Source of the DNA: Zerene cesonia
Lineage: Eukaryota > Arthropoda > Insecta > Lepidoptera > Pieridae
Assembly: GCF_012273895.1 (NCBI RefSeq)
Contig: NC_052121.1
Location: forward strand, 496,001-560,000
Direction of reading: 5' to 3'
Length of the DNA: 64,000 bases
A program made the position numbers and the translations under genes. The notes below the pieces were generated by a model. The model worked only from the letters and a program-made list of their open reading frames with translations. It made no database searches and was not told where the DNA came from. This document shows positions 1 through 12,275 of this stretch, one piece after another; positions within the stretch are counted from its first letter, which is position 1; each line of letters opens with the position of its first letter.

Positions 1-1032
1 ATTCCGGCCTACTTGTACCATTCGCCTTTGAGTTACCGCCGAATAAAACTGCCATTACAACTAAACAATTTCAAAATCAAAACGCACCGGACTGCACCGG
101 ACAGACGGAAATATCCTGTATTCAATCAGGGATAAGAATCAGTTTGGTCCGCGGCAATTGTGACGGGTAAATTGTATAATGTCGTCGTTGTATGATGGGT
201 TTGATTTATGCGACAACGGTTTCATATTCTCGGTACGATCGTAAAAGCGTTTGGATCGCGGCGTGTCGGCCGTTTGCGCACGTTTGATGCTAAATTGTGG
301 ATGATTTATTGTTTCATGTTGCTCGTTGCGTCGAAGATGGCACACATGAAAGTTGGAGGCCAATCAGTCGTGGCAGTGATTGTTATTGCGTCTTAGTCAA
401 TATGTTTAATTGCTTTTCCGTTAAACCGAACCATCCGTCAAGTCGTTGATGTGTTAAGCTCACTATTAATTGTAGAATTGAGCTTGAACAAAAATTCGAA
501 CTTCGAACAAAAATGTTCGACTGACGATACTTTCGTGTTAAAGATGTTCGTGAATGGATAGGGGATGCCACGAGCACAAAGGAACTTTGTAGACCTCCAC
601 ACCATAAGAATATTGATTATATTGCCCTGAAATACTCTTCTGAATTACATGTATATATTAATGAATTCAGTGCAAAAACTCAATCGAACCAACATTCTAC
701 TAAATAGCTGAGTGAGCTAAAATGACAGTCGCACACATACAATCAATGTATCAATGGACTCCGCCGGCTGTGTCGTTATACAGAGCTTGCAGCACACATG
801 TGTATATATACCTACACTATTTACTAAAAATCTATTGAACTAAAATCATGAATCATACTAAATTGCTATGTTGCTTGAAAAATAATATGACAAAAATCTG
901 AATGTTTGCCCCTATTAAAATAAATAAAGATAAAAAGTGCTATCTTTTAATATAGATCATATATTTTAGGCATTACAAAACATTACAAACAAAATAACAA
1001 TACAACTTTCAATCAACCGAAACAACCGAAAT
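1..1032. other. AT-rich non-coding stretch
   Basis: No coding exon, RNA gene or recognisable repeat is visible. The first 400 bases are slightly richer in GC and CpG than the rest and carry short open frames on both strands in overlapping positions. That pattern fits chance frames in CpG-bearing sequence better than a gene. From about 600 onward the sequence is A/T-rich with short simple-sequence patches. Confidence 0.6.
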
Positions 1033-1128
1033 CCTGGATCTTTGATCAAACATGATATAAATAGACCGCATGCACCAATCAGACCATACAACCTGCGACA
1101 CAAACCTACTGTCACACCCAGATAGACT
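1033..1128 (+). repeat. Dispersed repeat S, copy 1
   Basis: A 59-base core (1033-1091) recurs at 3830-3888 in the same orientation with about four substitutions. It contains the shared words GATCTTTGATCAAACAT and ATAGACCGCATGCACCAATC. Weaker similarity continues for about 35 bases past the core (a shared 'gacacccA' block). I do not recognise the family. No terminal repeats or tail are visible, so it could be a fragment of an interspersed element or a local segmental duplication. Confidence 0.7.
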
Positions 1129-3829
1129 AGAAGCAGCTCTATCATGTCTGTACTAATGTCCTCCAGAAATAGCTAATGTGAAACACATGTATGAGACTTG
1201 CTTAGGACCAGTGTGGTTTGGAGTTGACACTATGTGGAAGCTGTCACGTGATATGGTTAGTTTTGTTCGTAGTGACTTGGGATTTGAAGGGCTTTACTGT
1301 ACCTGAACAATGTTTAAGTGTTGGTAAAGTCGTAATTGGCATCATTGTTATGTACGTGTTACGTATTATGTAGAATTAAAATGTATAATTGATATCATTT
1401 TAAAACAGCAACCACAGTTTCTTGCTGGTTCTTCTCTGTAGAAACTGCTTTCCGAACCGGTGGTTAATGTTATAACTGTGTAATATGACGATTCAAAAGT
1501 GCTTCTATAGGAAGTCTAGTTGAATGAATAAATGTTTGAGTTTGGGTTTGAAGATAAATATGGATATTGGTCGAAACAGCCGCAGACCGTTCCATAGTTT
1601 TATCCTTAAGAAAGGAAATACTTATCACACTATCATAATTAAAGTTTTTTAAACGGATCTTGAATGCGATTTATTCATTGTATTATTTAGTAGCTGCAAT
1701 CAGCGGTGTCGCTAGCGTGGTACCCGAGTTAAAGCAGTCGTTAATCCAGACCTTACCTATCTCATAAAATATACATAAATTTCATGGAGATATAATCAGC
1801 TCTTTTCGCGTGAAAGAATAACAAATATCCATACCTCTATTCACACTTATAAACTTCCGCGTTTATTGGTTAGTAGGTTTAAGGGTAGGTAGATTAAAAT
1901 CAGCTACACGAAAATTTTATCCAAATATCTACATATTCTGATAAACAAAAAGAATCTATCTCCATACAACATGTTTTTATCAATATCGTTTTCAATTTAA
2001 CCACAAAACATGGTATATTTTTCATCATTTCCCATCGATCTGAAATTCATCAAATGGCAATCAATGCCTCTCAAACATAATGAGGTCCCGCACAAAGGGA
2101 CAAAGGTCGCGGTTTCGTATCCACGATTAATTCCATTTCTAACAAAAGAACAATTTCTTCAACTTGGATTGAATCTTGACCCGGGCTTCAATTGATTTTT
2201 GATTTAAAATCTCTCGGAAGGAACGATTGTATTGTTATTTTTGTATAAGTTATTAGTACGTGTATGTGTGTGTGGTGTTATTGAAAATGAAGCTATTTTA
2301 ATATCAGTTTCAATTACATATAATTAATTACTGTAACATAAAAATACACACACATTTTGCAAGTTTTTACACCATTTATTACTTGTATTATTAATTTTTA
2401 ATAAATTAATCCCTATTTGATGTCAATGGCGATAAAATAAAGTATGGAACCAAAACACCTAATGCCTTAAAATCACTTCTAACATATAATAAATAGCTGT
2501 AGATTTTTCTAGTATGTACATTTTTTTTAACATTAAATGTTTAAACGAAGTGTTTCCTCGAATTTCTTCACCGTTCAGATCTTTTATCCTCCATAATAGT
2601 ACAGATTACAAGCTCCAATCGTCATATTGCATCAAAGTGTCCGCCCCGCGCTGTGACGGTCTCAACAGCTATAGAAGTTAGAACATCAGATCTTACCATT
2701 CAAGTGTTGGCGATCTCTGATAGGGTGCCGTTAGCATTGTCTGTTGAGGTAGGGTTGCTGCTCTTCAGTTTATGCGTAATGAAGAAAATTCCTTAAAAAT
2801 CGGTGTTTTTAAAAAAAAGGAAACTAATGATTACATAGTTTTTAAAATACTTATCTCTTTGGTTATGTGCTCCAAATACAGTTTTATTATATATTCTTAA
2901 TATACTTTTATATTCTAAATATGCTTTTTACTCTTGAATAAGAGTAGAGGAAAATTGAAATGGCAATCTTGAGAAATATTGCAGATACCTTGAAAACCTG
3001 TGGCAAGAATGTGAAAAGTTTGATGGTAAGTAAATTTATAATTTACACACTTAGTGGCAACCCTAGATCATAGTGTATCGATAAACCGGATTATTTTAAA
3101 GTTAGGTACTTGACAGGTAAAATTAGGTAAAGCCAGAAGATAATTAAGTGTTCAATCACACAATTGAACTAGCTTTTACTCGATGTTCTGCTGTATTTAT
3201 CTTAAAATAAATTTGACAAATAAGCTTTGTGGAATTAGTTGATAAAATATGTATAAATAGGACTAGAACAAAGGTAATTGAAATTCTGTTTGTTTCTTCG
3301 AGTATGAGGTGGTGTTACGGTAAAAGTCTTTAAAATCAACAATCGTGACTTTTAGCAATGTATCAATAATACATACCAATCAACCAATATCTCCCAGCGC
3401 CTCTAGCGCTTTAATCACTTCGATAAAAACAAGCAACACAAATTGCGTATTGTTATTGCGCTTGGCGATTCGTACCAGCAGCGCTCGACTGATTGAATTG
3501 TTCAACGTGTAACGTCATAGTGGTCATTGTTCACTGACTACGTAGTAGAATTGATTTTATCAGGTAGATCGAATAAACATGCTCAATTGCTGTACTTGAG
3601 GTTTTGGGTTCGATTCATATGGTAGCGAACATTAAGACAGTTTTAATAAATTTGATTACATTACTATACGCACAGTGTGCTATAATTAATTAATTATGAA
3701 ATAACTATTGAAAGGTACAAACAATTTGATACATAGCATCTCTATTTAATGGAACGTATTTACTGGTACTACAGTCCTTTATATATCATTTTAATTTTGA
3801 GGGGAAGGGTGGGTGCTGAATCTCTTAAA
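1129..3829. other. AT-rich non-coding stretch
   Basis: Mostly unique A/T-rich sequence. It holds one small protein-like frame (2010-2195, listed separately), a copy of the recurring word GTGGCAACCCTA (3054-3065) and a perfect TATCGATA word at 3076-3083. No recognisable gene or complete mobile element was found. Confidence 0.55.
2010..2195 (+). CDS. Small unrecognised open frame, doubtful
   Basis: The frame runs 61 codons from ATG to TGA. Its predicted product has a less biased composition than most chance frames nearby, with interspersed Lys, Pro, Leu and Phe and no low-complexity runs; it ends Leu-Asp-Pro-Gly-Phe-Asn. I see no domain, signal peptide or membrane segment and cannot name a family. 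No good splice acceptor or promoter is apparent next to it, and frames of this length are expected by chance in 64 kb. It could be a fragment of a terminal exon, a decayed transposon protein, or nothing. Confidence 0.12.
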   Translation: MVYFSSFPIDLKFIKWQSMPLKHNEVPHKGTKVAVSYPRLIPFLTKEQFLQLGLNLDPGFN

Positions 3830-3915
3830 CCTAGATCTTTGATCAAACATTATACAAATAGACCGCATGCACCAATCAGGCCATACAAAAAGCCCCTATG
3901 TTGACACCCATGCAT
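3830..3915 (+). repeat. Dispersed repeat S, copy 2
   Basis: This is the second copy of the 59-base core seen at 1033-1091, with about four mismatches over 59 bases. The extension 'TGTTGACACCCATGCATTAT' resembles the downstream part of copy 1. The two copies lie about 2.8 kb apart in direct orientation. Confidence 0.7.
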
Positions 3916-4489
3916 TATATAACAACAATATTATATGTATATATATAACTTTCCATTAGATTTACGCTGTTTCTAATCGTCCTTACATTTTTCACACAGT
4001 CTCGCTATCAGCAGCGTTTATAGCGACCAATCGCAAAAACGAAGCTGGACTTTAATTAATATTTATAATCGCAACAATCCGTCTATAAATAGGCGATGTC
4101 GATTACAGTGCTATCTCGGTTTCGATTATTGATTAGTAAAAGGCAATAAACAATTCACAGTTTTAATGTTTTTATGCGCGTGCGCCGGTGGTCCGCCATT
4201 TGCAATGCACGCGATCAGTGTTGCCAACGTTGAATTCCCCTGTTTTATTGGAAAATTATGCGCTATGGGCTATGACCTACATATAGAATTATTTACAAAT
4301 CAATTTATGGGAATTGTTTTTGCAACTGTGAAATCTACAAACTTGTTCTGTAGGTATCAATGTAGTATGGAAAATAGACTTACTTTACATTGGACAAGAC
4401 TTACCAATATTTTGATATATGTATATCTAGTGTTTTCCTTGTTTTTTTTTTTGTAACAAATAAATTAAATGGTAACATTCGAAGCAGTC
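3916..4489. other. AT-rich non-coding stretch
   Basis: Holds short TA-rich patches near 3930 and a slightly GC-richer segment near 4160-4220. A 96-codon frame on the + strand here (4166-4456) has Cys/Phe/Leu-rich composition and ends in a T homopolymer, so I treat it as chance. Nothing else is recognised. Confidence 0.5.
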
Positions 4490-4765
4490 GTCTTCTGTTA
4501 CAAGCATTGCCCCGCGGGAAACCACTCACAAACCCACAGGCATAACCATTCATCTCATGAAGGATAGGAATACGATCTAGCACGCTAGCCAAGTGCAGGT
4601 GGTTAGTATCGTCGAAGTTTATATTCATGACATGTCAGTTTTCCTATACCTAAAAAAGAAAAAATAATAAAAAAATCTATTTATTACCTGCACGCTCGCC
4701 ATGTCTCCATGCTTTGAAGTCCAAGATTCTCACTACAAAGTCTAATCAAAAATGGTGCTGCGGTA
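4490..4765 (-). mobile_element. tRNA-derived SINE, degenerate and 5'-truncated copy
   Basis: Read on the minus strand this segment aligns by eye with the better SINE copies at 44151-44469 and 23964-24334. It shares 'GGACTTCAAAG', 'GCGAGCGTGCAGG', 'ACATGTCATGAA', 'CTTGGCTAGCGTGCTAG' and a degraded 'CCTGTGGGTTTGTGAGTGG' part. The A box is degraded and neither a (GAT)n tail nor target duplications can be recognised, so this is an old copy. The minus-strand orientation follows from the position of the leader at the right side. Confidence 0.65.
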
Positions 4766-6030
4766 TCTGTAAAATTGTTACAGACATACATTTGCATTTC
4801 TAATAATACTAGTAGCATGGACTATATTATATAGATTTCGTTAATAAAAAATTTGTATGTTAATAATTACAAAGTGATATGGTAAATTCATCTTGATGTG
4901 TTGGCAACACGGAGCTCAATGAAGTAATAAGCTATTAACGTCTATTTACTGACGATAACAATGTGTATTTATGTTGGGAATCAGTTAATCGGGTAAAAAA
5001 TACAGGAACGTGTATTTAGCAGTTAACTCATACACACATACATTGTGTTTGTTTAGACGTGCGTTGCATATCCCTTCATTATTAGTGAAACGTTTTGAAT
5101 ATAGACTACTAATAAATATGTTTTCAATGACTGCTCTAGAATAAAAACCACGCTATGTCATGTAACCACGGTCACCATATTCTTCATCTTTAGTTGTTTT
5201 TATCCATCTTCAATCACCACCTTTTTAGAAGGTTCCTTTCGTATCTATATGTTAATATGCGAACCATCAAGATTGTCATGGCCTTTTGCGTATTTATAAG
5301 ATAGTTAAAATAGTTAGTTGCATGAAATCTAGTACATGCGTTCATGACGTGCAGAATTGTAATTTGTAGTGTTATAGTTTTGTATTTAAATATGTTTCCC
5401 TTCCGTAATACTTGGGTACCACCAGAAAGATAATTCCCGTTCCCTGGGAAAACTTACGTGGGGACACAGGTCTAACACGCAGAGAGAGAGAGAGTTTTAT
5501 TTTTGTATTTTAGAGTAATAGTGCGTTCGTATATGACTCTAAAGAACATTACCAAAAGAACCTCAAAAATCCTGACCTACCACCAGCGCAAACACCCAAC
5601 GTGATCCTAAAATATCATCCACACCTGTGGAAAAGCAAAAAGTCCCTAATTGCTGCAAACTTAATTAATCGCGAAGTACAGTGCGCACAGTAAATCCTAA
5701 TGATTAAAAATTCAGTAGCGCTCGGTATCAAAGCCGCCGCGTGCGTGGGCGCAATTTGCATAGCTTCATTAGTGATACACTTATCTGAAATGTGCGCTTT
5801 TTATCCCTTTTCAAAATCGACAGGTCTTTTAATTAAACGCGCGTGAGGTCTGCCACCTTCATTGTGGGTGCCTGTTGTGTTTAGCATCTAGGAGCTTGCA
5901 ATCTAGCGAGCGTACGCATTGTCGGGTGGTTAATAAATTAAAAAATTATTATATGCAAAGGGTATGTTACATATGCAGCAGATCCCTATTATCAACTAAG
6001 CAAATTTCTATTCGACTGCACCTGACGTCC
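4766..6030. other. Non-coding stretch with regulatory-looking block
   Basis: AT-rich sequence with a short (GA)7 tract at 5481-5494. A GC-richer block at about 5700-5930 contains an ATTTGCAT-like octamer word, a GATA-type CTTATCT word, TTTTAATTAAAC, and several CpG-rich words. No exon is visible. The block is a candidate cis-regulatory element by composition only. Confidence 0.4.
5481..5494. repeat. (AG)7 microsatellite
   Basis: Seven perfect AG units, flanked by 'aacacgc' on the left and a T-rich run on the right. Confidence 0.9.
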
Positions 6031-6362
6031 TTTTTTATGCGATAGTCGGCAAAGGAGCTGCTGTGTCCCGTGACGGTAAGCGCTACCACCGCCCATTATC
6101 ATTTACAGAAGTGCAGAAGCCTTACGTCTCTACAAGTGGATTGCCGACTCTAAAAGGTGTGGGATAAGTAAAGACTTGATGATGGGGAATGAAGGAAAGA
6201 ATTGGGAAGGGTAAAGAGGGTAGGGATACGGGTTTCCGGCTCCCCACTCACCTAACCACAGTAGCATGCTCCTATTTCACGCCGGTTTCCTGTGGGGGTG
6301 TGGCACTTCCCCGGTGCTAGCTGGCCCAATACGTGCCGAAGCGTGCTCAACTCCCACACTCT
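6031..6362 (-). mobile_element. Poly(A)-tailed LINE/SINE-like repeat P, copy 1
   Basis: The + strand starts with a T run (the tail of a minus-strand element). It then has the family words 'AGTCGGCAAAGGAGCTG', 'GGTAAGCGCTACCACCGCCC', 'CTCTACAAGTGGATTGCCGA', 'TTCCGGCTCCCCACTCAC', and the 5'-most block ending 'CTCCCACACT'. This is the longest copy in the window, since the others lack the block from about 6260 to 6362. The T run at the end of each copy suggests retrotransposition. It is most likely the 3' UTR of a non-LTR retrotransposon or a SINE sharing it. No reverse-transcriptase frame remains. Confidence 0.7.
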
Positions 6363-7070
6363 AAACCTTTATATTGTTTGAGAAATTTTGAAATTTCTTT
6401 ATATTCTTTATATTATTTGCTAAGTACAGACCCTCTACTTATATATAGGTTCATAAATTAAAAGAGTATAAAATGACAGTACCTAAATAATTTCGCTAAT
6501 CCATTTATAAAAACTCAACTCGGTAAATACTCGAAAATACAAAGGCATGTACGTGGATGGTTTAGACAGCGAGTCGCCATGCTCCGTGATAGTGGAAAGG
6601 GTTGCAAGTAGGGTTGCTAACATTTATTTTTATTATTAGGTAATAAAAGAAGACAATAATAAATTCCAGTACATATTAGAATGCTATATAAAATATATAT
6701 ATGGATAGTTATAGGACTTATTAATTATATTATACCGATATAATTGGTTTACGAAATTTTATGTTAACACAAAAGGACGTAGTGATAAAAAATAAATTAC
6801 GTGCTACGCCAAGCAGCTTCAAATAAATAAATAACCATCGTCTTAACGATAACATCGTCATGTATAAACAATAATTCCAAGTTGACAGCCCTAGCTTAAT
6901 ATCGGAATTTGAAAAATATGAGATATTGGAAACATGTTCTTTATCGGACAGTAGCCTATCTCTGATCGATGTGTCTCGCATCCAGCGGCGGGGATGGCTC
7001 TGACACCTGCCACCAGACGTTGCTTAGCAACACTTAGGTTTTAACAGCAAAGTGCTTTTTATTCTGATAT
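6363..7070. other. AT-rich non-coding stretch
   Basis: Contains one variant of the recurring word TAGGGTTGCTAAC near 6608. Otherwise it is unique A/T-rich sequence without a supported gene. Confidence 0.5.
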
Positions 7071-7270
7071 CCTACTTAATACTTTAAATGCGAAAGTTTG
7101 TAAGGATGTGCTTATGTTTGTTACTCTTTCACGCAAAAACTATTTAACCGATTGTAATAAAATTTGGTACGTAGATAGCTGGACAACTGGAATAACATAT
7201 AGGCAACTTTTTATCCAAATATTCCTACGGGATACGGACTTACGCGGGTGAAACCGCGGGGCTCAGCTAG
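7071..7270 (+). mobile_element. Short repeat with Helitron-like ends (H), near full length
   Basis: The left end reads like CTAcTTAATAcTttAAATGCGAAAGTTTGTAAGGATG. The middle has GTTACTCTTTCACGCAAAA, then TTTGGTACGTAGATAGCTGG, and the right end has ACGCGGGTGAAACCGCGGGG...CAGCTAG followed by T. The CTAG/T end without terminal inverted repeats is Helitron-like and resembles lepidopteran non-autonomous Helitron-type repeats. The family assignment is from memory of such repeats and is not certain; some catalogues place related sequences with RTE-type elements. Confidence 0.65.
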
Positions 7271-9527
7271 TTGCTTATAAACAGGAACACAAGAAAAAAA
7301 GCTATACTAAGGGATACGTAATTAATAAAAGTCTAATCGTGTTTTAATGTTTCATTACCATGAGAACTCCTAGCACGTTGATTTGGGATTTAAATTCATC
7401 GGCGAGTTTTAATTTTCCTACGAACTTATCATACTTTTCTATACAGAACGAAATCTCATTTCAATAAAACGTCAATAAAACTGTTCGAATTACTGTGTCA
7501 TAATGTATGGAGGTTTTGACAAATTGTGAACGCGAGACAACATGCAGGTAACATGATATCGCTAACGTATCCAACAGTGAGCGATTGAAATTTTCAAACG
7601 AATCGAGTTGGCAACTCGAAGGATCGTCGCCGGCGTCGCTTTATGAGTGTCTTTTCTCTTTTTTACTTTCTACATTTTCGCGGACACATGCGCTCGGCAC
7701 CCCTCTGTCAAGACTCTATAGTCTTTAGATAAAGACAGCATTACCACAAGAGCGGGACGGACTGATGCGCTTTGGGGCCCGGTCGTTTGGGGCTTTAAGT
7801 CATTCATGTTGATAATGCATGTGTGTTGGTTCGTACGTGAACGTTAACACTGTAAAGGAGTTTTTTGTATTAGGTGTATCGATTTTAGAATAATGAATTC
7901 ATTTAAACGTTGGGTTATTTATGTTGTTTAAATGTAAGTCTTGGAGAAATATACTGACATATTATTAATTGAATTCTCGAGCATATTGCATTGTCTCTTA
8001 AAGCCTAAATACTAATTCTATTAGTATGTTTTGTTCTAACAAAATTTTTGTAGTGTTTGTATATCTTACTATTTTTGTGTTTAATTTATATGATTTAATT
8101 AAATTTTGCACATCCTTGTTTTTAAAGTATAAAATTTATGACTCACTACCCTCTGAGACGATACAAACAACAATGCACACTAAATTTACGATTATATATA
8201 TTCAAATATGTAGAGTTGTGAGTATTACAAAGAGTTGAGGCCCCATACCAAGGGCCCAATACGCTAGAGAGCGGTCGAGCAGCGGATATGAAGATAGCGT
8301 GAGGAAAAACGACCGGTCTGCCGGAGACACGTTATATTTTTGTTGCAGCCAATGCAACTGGGGATTTTTGCAACTTGTGCATCGATTTGTGGCGTCTGCT
8401 TAGTTTGATTTTAATTAAGAGACTCATTGCATGTTGGTGTCCATTGTAGCTATATTTATCTATTAGTTTTGTGATCTTATTAGACTTTTTATGTGTGTGT
8501 TGTGGTTTTAACCGCCTTGTTTTTATTATTAAACGCCTTATTAAAAACCTTACTCCTCACTACGGCACTATGTATTTTAATTTGTTCCTGTTTCTAATAA
8601 GATATTAAATAAATGTTTAAACACAAAATTACTTCTATTCATAAGATTGTTCTACCGCCTTTACCTAAACAATAACAACGCAATTTCTGTGACTGAAAAT
8701 TCATAAGTAGGTAATTTTAGAAAAATATTTAAATAGAAAAAATTCGATCATAACCGTACCGTGGCAACGCCTGACCTCTCCGCCAGCCATATGCAATACA
8801 TAAAAACAGTTGTAATTATTTGTAAAGACAGACACACATCAGTAAGTTACTGCGGTAGAATATATTCATTTACATAGCATGCTACGTCCTGCTGTACGTA
8901 TATAGTTCCCAATCCCGTCCTTCTTGTTTTAACCATTAATATTATGACTGCTGACATTTACATACATACCTAGCTACAAATATATTATTATCATAATTAA
9001 ACATTCAATTAACAAAGCAATTATAAAACACCTGCCAGTTATATGTTCAGAGATGCCGTTTGTCAAAACTATTGATAAAAACGATGGTTTGATGAGTGGC
9101 GGAGCGTGTTGTGACAACCCTATTATGTTTGAATTGCTATTTATATCGGCAAACGATGAATGGAAAATGATACGTTTAACTATCATTGTAAGTTTGCATT
9201 ATTTTTTGTGGGTGTTACAAATTTATTATGACATTACAATTACAAATGATTATAAATATGTGTATGTTATTAGTTTAAATTTAAAAAGAAAGAATACACA
9301 AGAAATAACTAACTTAAAAGCACTAATATTTATTTTGAGCTTATGCAGACTCAACAATAGTTCAATATTAAAAATTTTATAGTTTTGATATCAATGCAAA
9401 GAATAAGTTAATACGTTAACGTACCATCACATAATTCCCTTAAATGCAAATAATTACAGAGTCAATCCGAACAATCTAGAAGGATGTTTATCAAGCATAA
9501 ACTCGAATAATTTTATCGTTTTAAAAT
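7271..9527. other. AT-rich non-coding stretch
   Basis: A few GC-richer patches occur (7600-7800, 8230-8330) in otherwise A/T-rich sequence. One exact copy of the recurring 12-mer TAGGGTTGTCAC lies on the minus strand at 9111-9122. A 109-codon frame at 9053-9382 is AT-driven (Ile, Asn, Leu, Tyr) with no recognisable domain. No gene is supported. Confidence 0.5.
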
Positions 9528-9735
9528 ATGGTAATGTCGAACGCGGCTCAATCATACTGCGGTAATGGATCGGCAGCTGATTGGTCGCCACTAAATTATA
9601 GGACAATAAAAATTTTATGGCCCAAGATACCTGCATTGACAGCGGGCATCATTTCGTACTGTTTACATTTATTGCGCACACGCCGGTTGACTCACTGGAC
9701 AATGTTTTATAGAGCAACGTCCGACTGATGCTCTT
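9528..9735. promoter_or_regulatory. Regulatory-looking block (candidate)
   Basis: This GC-richer island in AT-rich DNA contains GATTGG (reverse CCAAT), TTTTATGGC and TTTACATTTATTGCG words. Such words are bound by CCAAT, Hox/Caudal and forkhead-type factors. No TATA box, exon or splice site is evident. The call rests on word content only. Confidence 0.2.
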
Positions 9736-10920
9736 AAAAAAGGATAGACAGTTAATATTGTTTATTATGTGCCGTTACTGGATTATATTAACCGATTAAT
9801 TATTTTTATGGTCTATGAAATTTATAGCAATATTGATTTAATTATTTCCTAAAAAACGTAGGTACAATTGTTATAATTACATAGTCTGATGTTATTTATT
9901 TACCGGACTTTCGTATCCATTTTCACAATGGTTTTGGTATCTATGTAAATTTTGTTAGAATTGTAACAATATTCTATTAAATTATGTATTTAAATAAAAA
10001 GTATTTGCGAATAACCGAATTATAAATACATCATGTAATTAAGAAACTATTTAGTATGCGGCTGTAACAGCGTCGCGCGTCATTTTCCTGTACAGTGGGT
10101 AAAGACAGTCGGTCGAGTTTATGCATTGCTCGCGCCATTTTGCGGTAATCAATAAAATTGCTAAGTTTTTTCACCCATAGCAGTAGTCGTTACACGACCG
10201 TATGTTTATCCAATTGTATATCATATGATTATATAGTGCAGTTATTATTTTCTTGATGTGAACATGAGTTTAATGTGAAGCCATTCGTAGATATAAATTG
10301 GTTTGAATATGATCGTAGTGTTGGTATACGTAGAGGCTTTGTTTGTCTTTGTTTCGTTTGACATTTTTGAAGGTCCTCAGGTTTCTTTGGTAGTCCTGTG
10401 GTAGATGATGAGGTCTGTTGCTGCATCTGGACTTGTTAAGATAATGATAAAATATATTTGCTTCCTGTTACATGAGATTTAAATATATCTAGTTAGTAGG
10501 CTCCAATTTTCCTCTCCCTATTTATTGAGCGAAACGGATAAATATTGGAAACGGATGGACGAGGCAAAGATTTGTTTAAATTCAGAGATTTAGACCCAGC
10601 TCTGGTGATTTTACTGAATCCTTTATGAAACGTTCCAGTACTGAAGGGTGTTTATCCAATCCTTCTTCGTTTATATGTGTTGAAGCTGTTTAAAAAAAGG
10701 TAGGAGTTTTATCATAAAGCAAGTTTCAAGCTGTGGTTGGGCCCTTGAGATAATGTTTCAAGAAATTTTTGCGGTTTGTCTCGGGACACTTACGGTTGTA
10801 TGCGGAAGCCAACAATTAGATATTATGGGAAAGTCTATGTTTTACAAAAAGGAAGGTATAGAACAAATTAATAACGATCCAGTATCTCACTCCTAATTTG
10901 ATGGTAAGTTTTATTGTGTC
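9736..10920. other. AT-rich non-coding stretch
   Basis: Unique A/T-rich sequence. Near 10060-10160 there is a GC-richer segment with a YY1/Pho-like GCCATTTT word and TTTATGCAT. No gene or mobile element was recognised. Confidence 0.5.
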
Positions 10921-11110
10921 AGACCTGAGCTGATGGTTTGCCTGATGGTAAGCAATCACCACCGCTCATAAACATTCGCAGAGGAAGTGCTTCTGCGAAT
11001 GTAGTGCCTGCTTTTAAGGGGAAAGGCGTAAGGATAGGGTTGACGAATGGAAGGTAGGAATGGACTGGGAAAAGTGAGGTGAGGGAAAGAAAAAAAGGAA
11101 AATTAAGTAG
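10921..11110 (-). mobile_element. Repeat P, copy 2 (5'-truncated)
   Basis: Family words on the + strand are 'GCCTGATGGTAAGCAATCACC', 'CCGCTCATAAACATTCGCAGAGG' and the purine-rich AAGG/GGAA stretch matching copies at 18.1 kb and 6.1 kb. Within it CATTCGCAGA (10972-10981) pairs perfectly with TCTGCGAATG (10991-11000), a foldback at the same place as a larger one in the 18.1-kb copy. A short frame in this segment is only translation of the repeat. Confidence 0.65.
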
Positions 11111-12241
11111 GTTATTCAATTTGTTGTACATTTCTTATATTATATGTGTAGCATCGGATGCACCATAACTCATGACCGTACATCGACCGAGAAAATCGAA
11201 CGTATAGAGTGCATACCAATCATAAAAGAATATAATATTATATTTATAAATACTGGGACTTAAAATCATTACAGCTTTAGGGAAAATCTTTCGCAATGGT
11301 CAGGGCCTGCTGCTTCACGAGTTGAGTTGACCTAGGTACCTACATAAAGGATTCGTAGAAGCTGTCAGTGACAGCGAAAGGCCAGTCATTTACAATTATA
11401 CAAATCAGTCCACTAAATCACGGAATAAACGGTGACGTAGACAATTGAGATTCATGACCAATAAGGGCATTCACGCGGCCGCTAATGTGCGCGCACGCAT
11501 GTATTGATGCCACACTTCTTATTAATTTATCGTTTTTAAACTGTCAACTGTATGAGTGATACTTGAGATGTGGTAAGCTCAGGATTTTATGCGCGTTGGC
11601 GAATGGCAATGAAAGTATATCGCTTTTTCTGTTGTTTTTGCTGATAAATGTTTTGGGCCAAGTAATAAGATCGAATTCAGTAAACGACAGCATCTTATTG
11701 ACATTGTTTTATTGTGAAAATTGTATGGTGATGGAGAAAATCTATTTTTATCACGTTTAGATTTACCTGTGCGTTTGTATTTTAACCGTCTCTTTAGAAT
11801 CCATTTTGACACACTTTTAATGGCTACATTTACTTCCAACTTTGTACACTTATCAGAGATCGGTGACAATTCAAAAATTTCATGTATTCAACCAATTTAT
11901 TATCTTAACCAATGATTAGGATTGCCAGTGCTAACTAATTACTTGCGTATACTCTATAAAAGAGCAGACGAAACTATTTAGTTGATTCTATGATTTCTCG
12001 ACGTGGTGTTTTTAAGTTTTTACGAAACTTGTTTCATACCTATTACTATTGGAATTCCTATTGAAATAATATACCTAGGTACTAGGTAGGTAGTTTGATC
12101 TGTTGTTACTTACTTTATATGTATTGTGCAATGACATGGCCCAAATTTACCGTAATATTTAAGTATGTGTCAATTTTCCAGGAAATAACGTGACTCAGAG
12201 CGTGATCGTCACAGGCTTGAATAAACATTTTAATTTAACGC

Positions 12242-12275
<34 letters not shown>

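Noticed and set aside
4166..4456. 96-codon + strand frame with Cys-rich start
   Set aside because: It ends in a poly-T run coding Phe/Leu and has no recognisable motif or splice context. It overlaps the neighbourhood of a minus-strand SINE.
7071..7270. H repeats interpreted as conserved untranslated exons
   Set aside because: Many diverged copies in both orientations with shared termini show that they are interspersed elements.
9053..9382. 109-codon + strand frame
   Set aside because: Composition is dominated by Ile, Leu, Asn, Tyr and Lys from A/T-rich DNA, base composition matches the flanks, and no domain is recognised.
11563..11915. Three overlapping frames on both strands
   Set aside because: Mutually overlapping frames on opposite strands with no codon bias, splice sites or recognisable residues.
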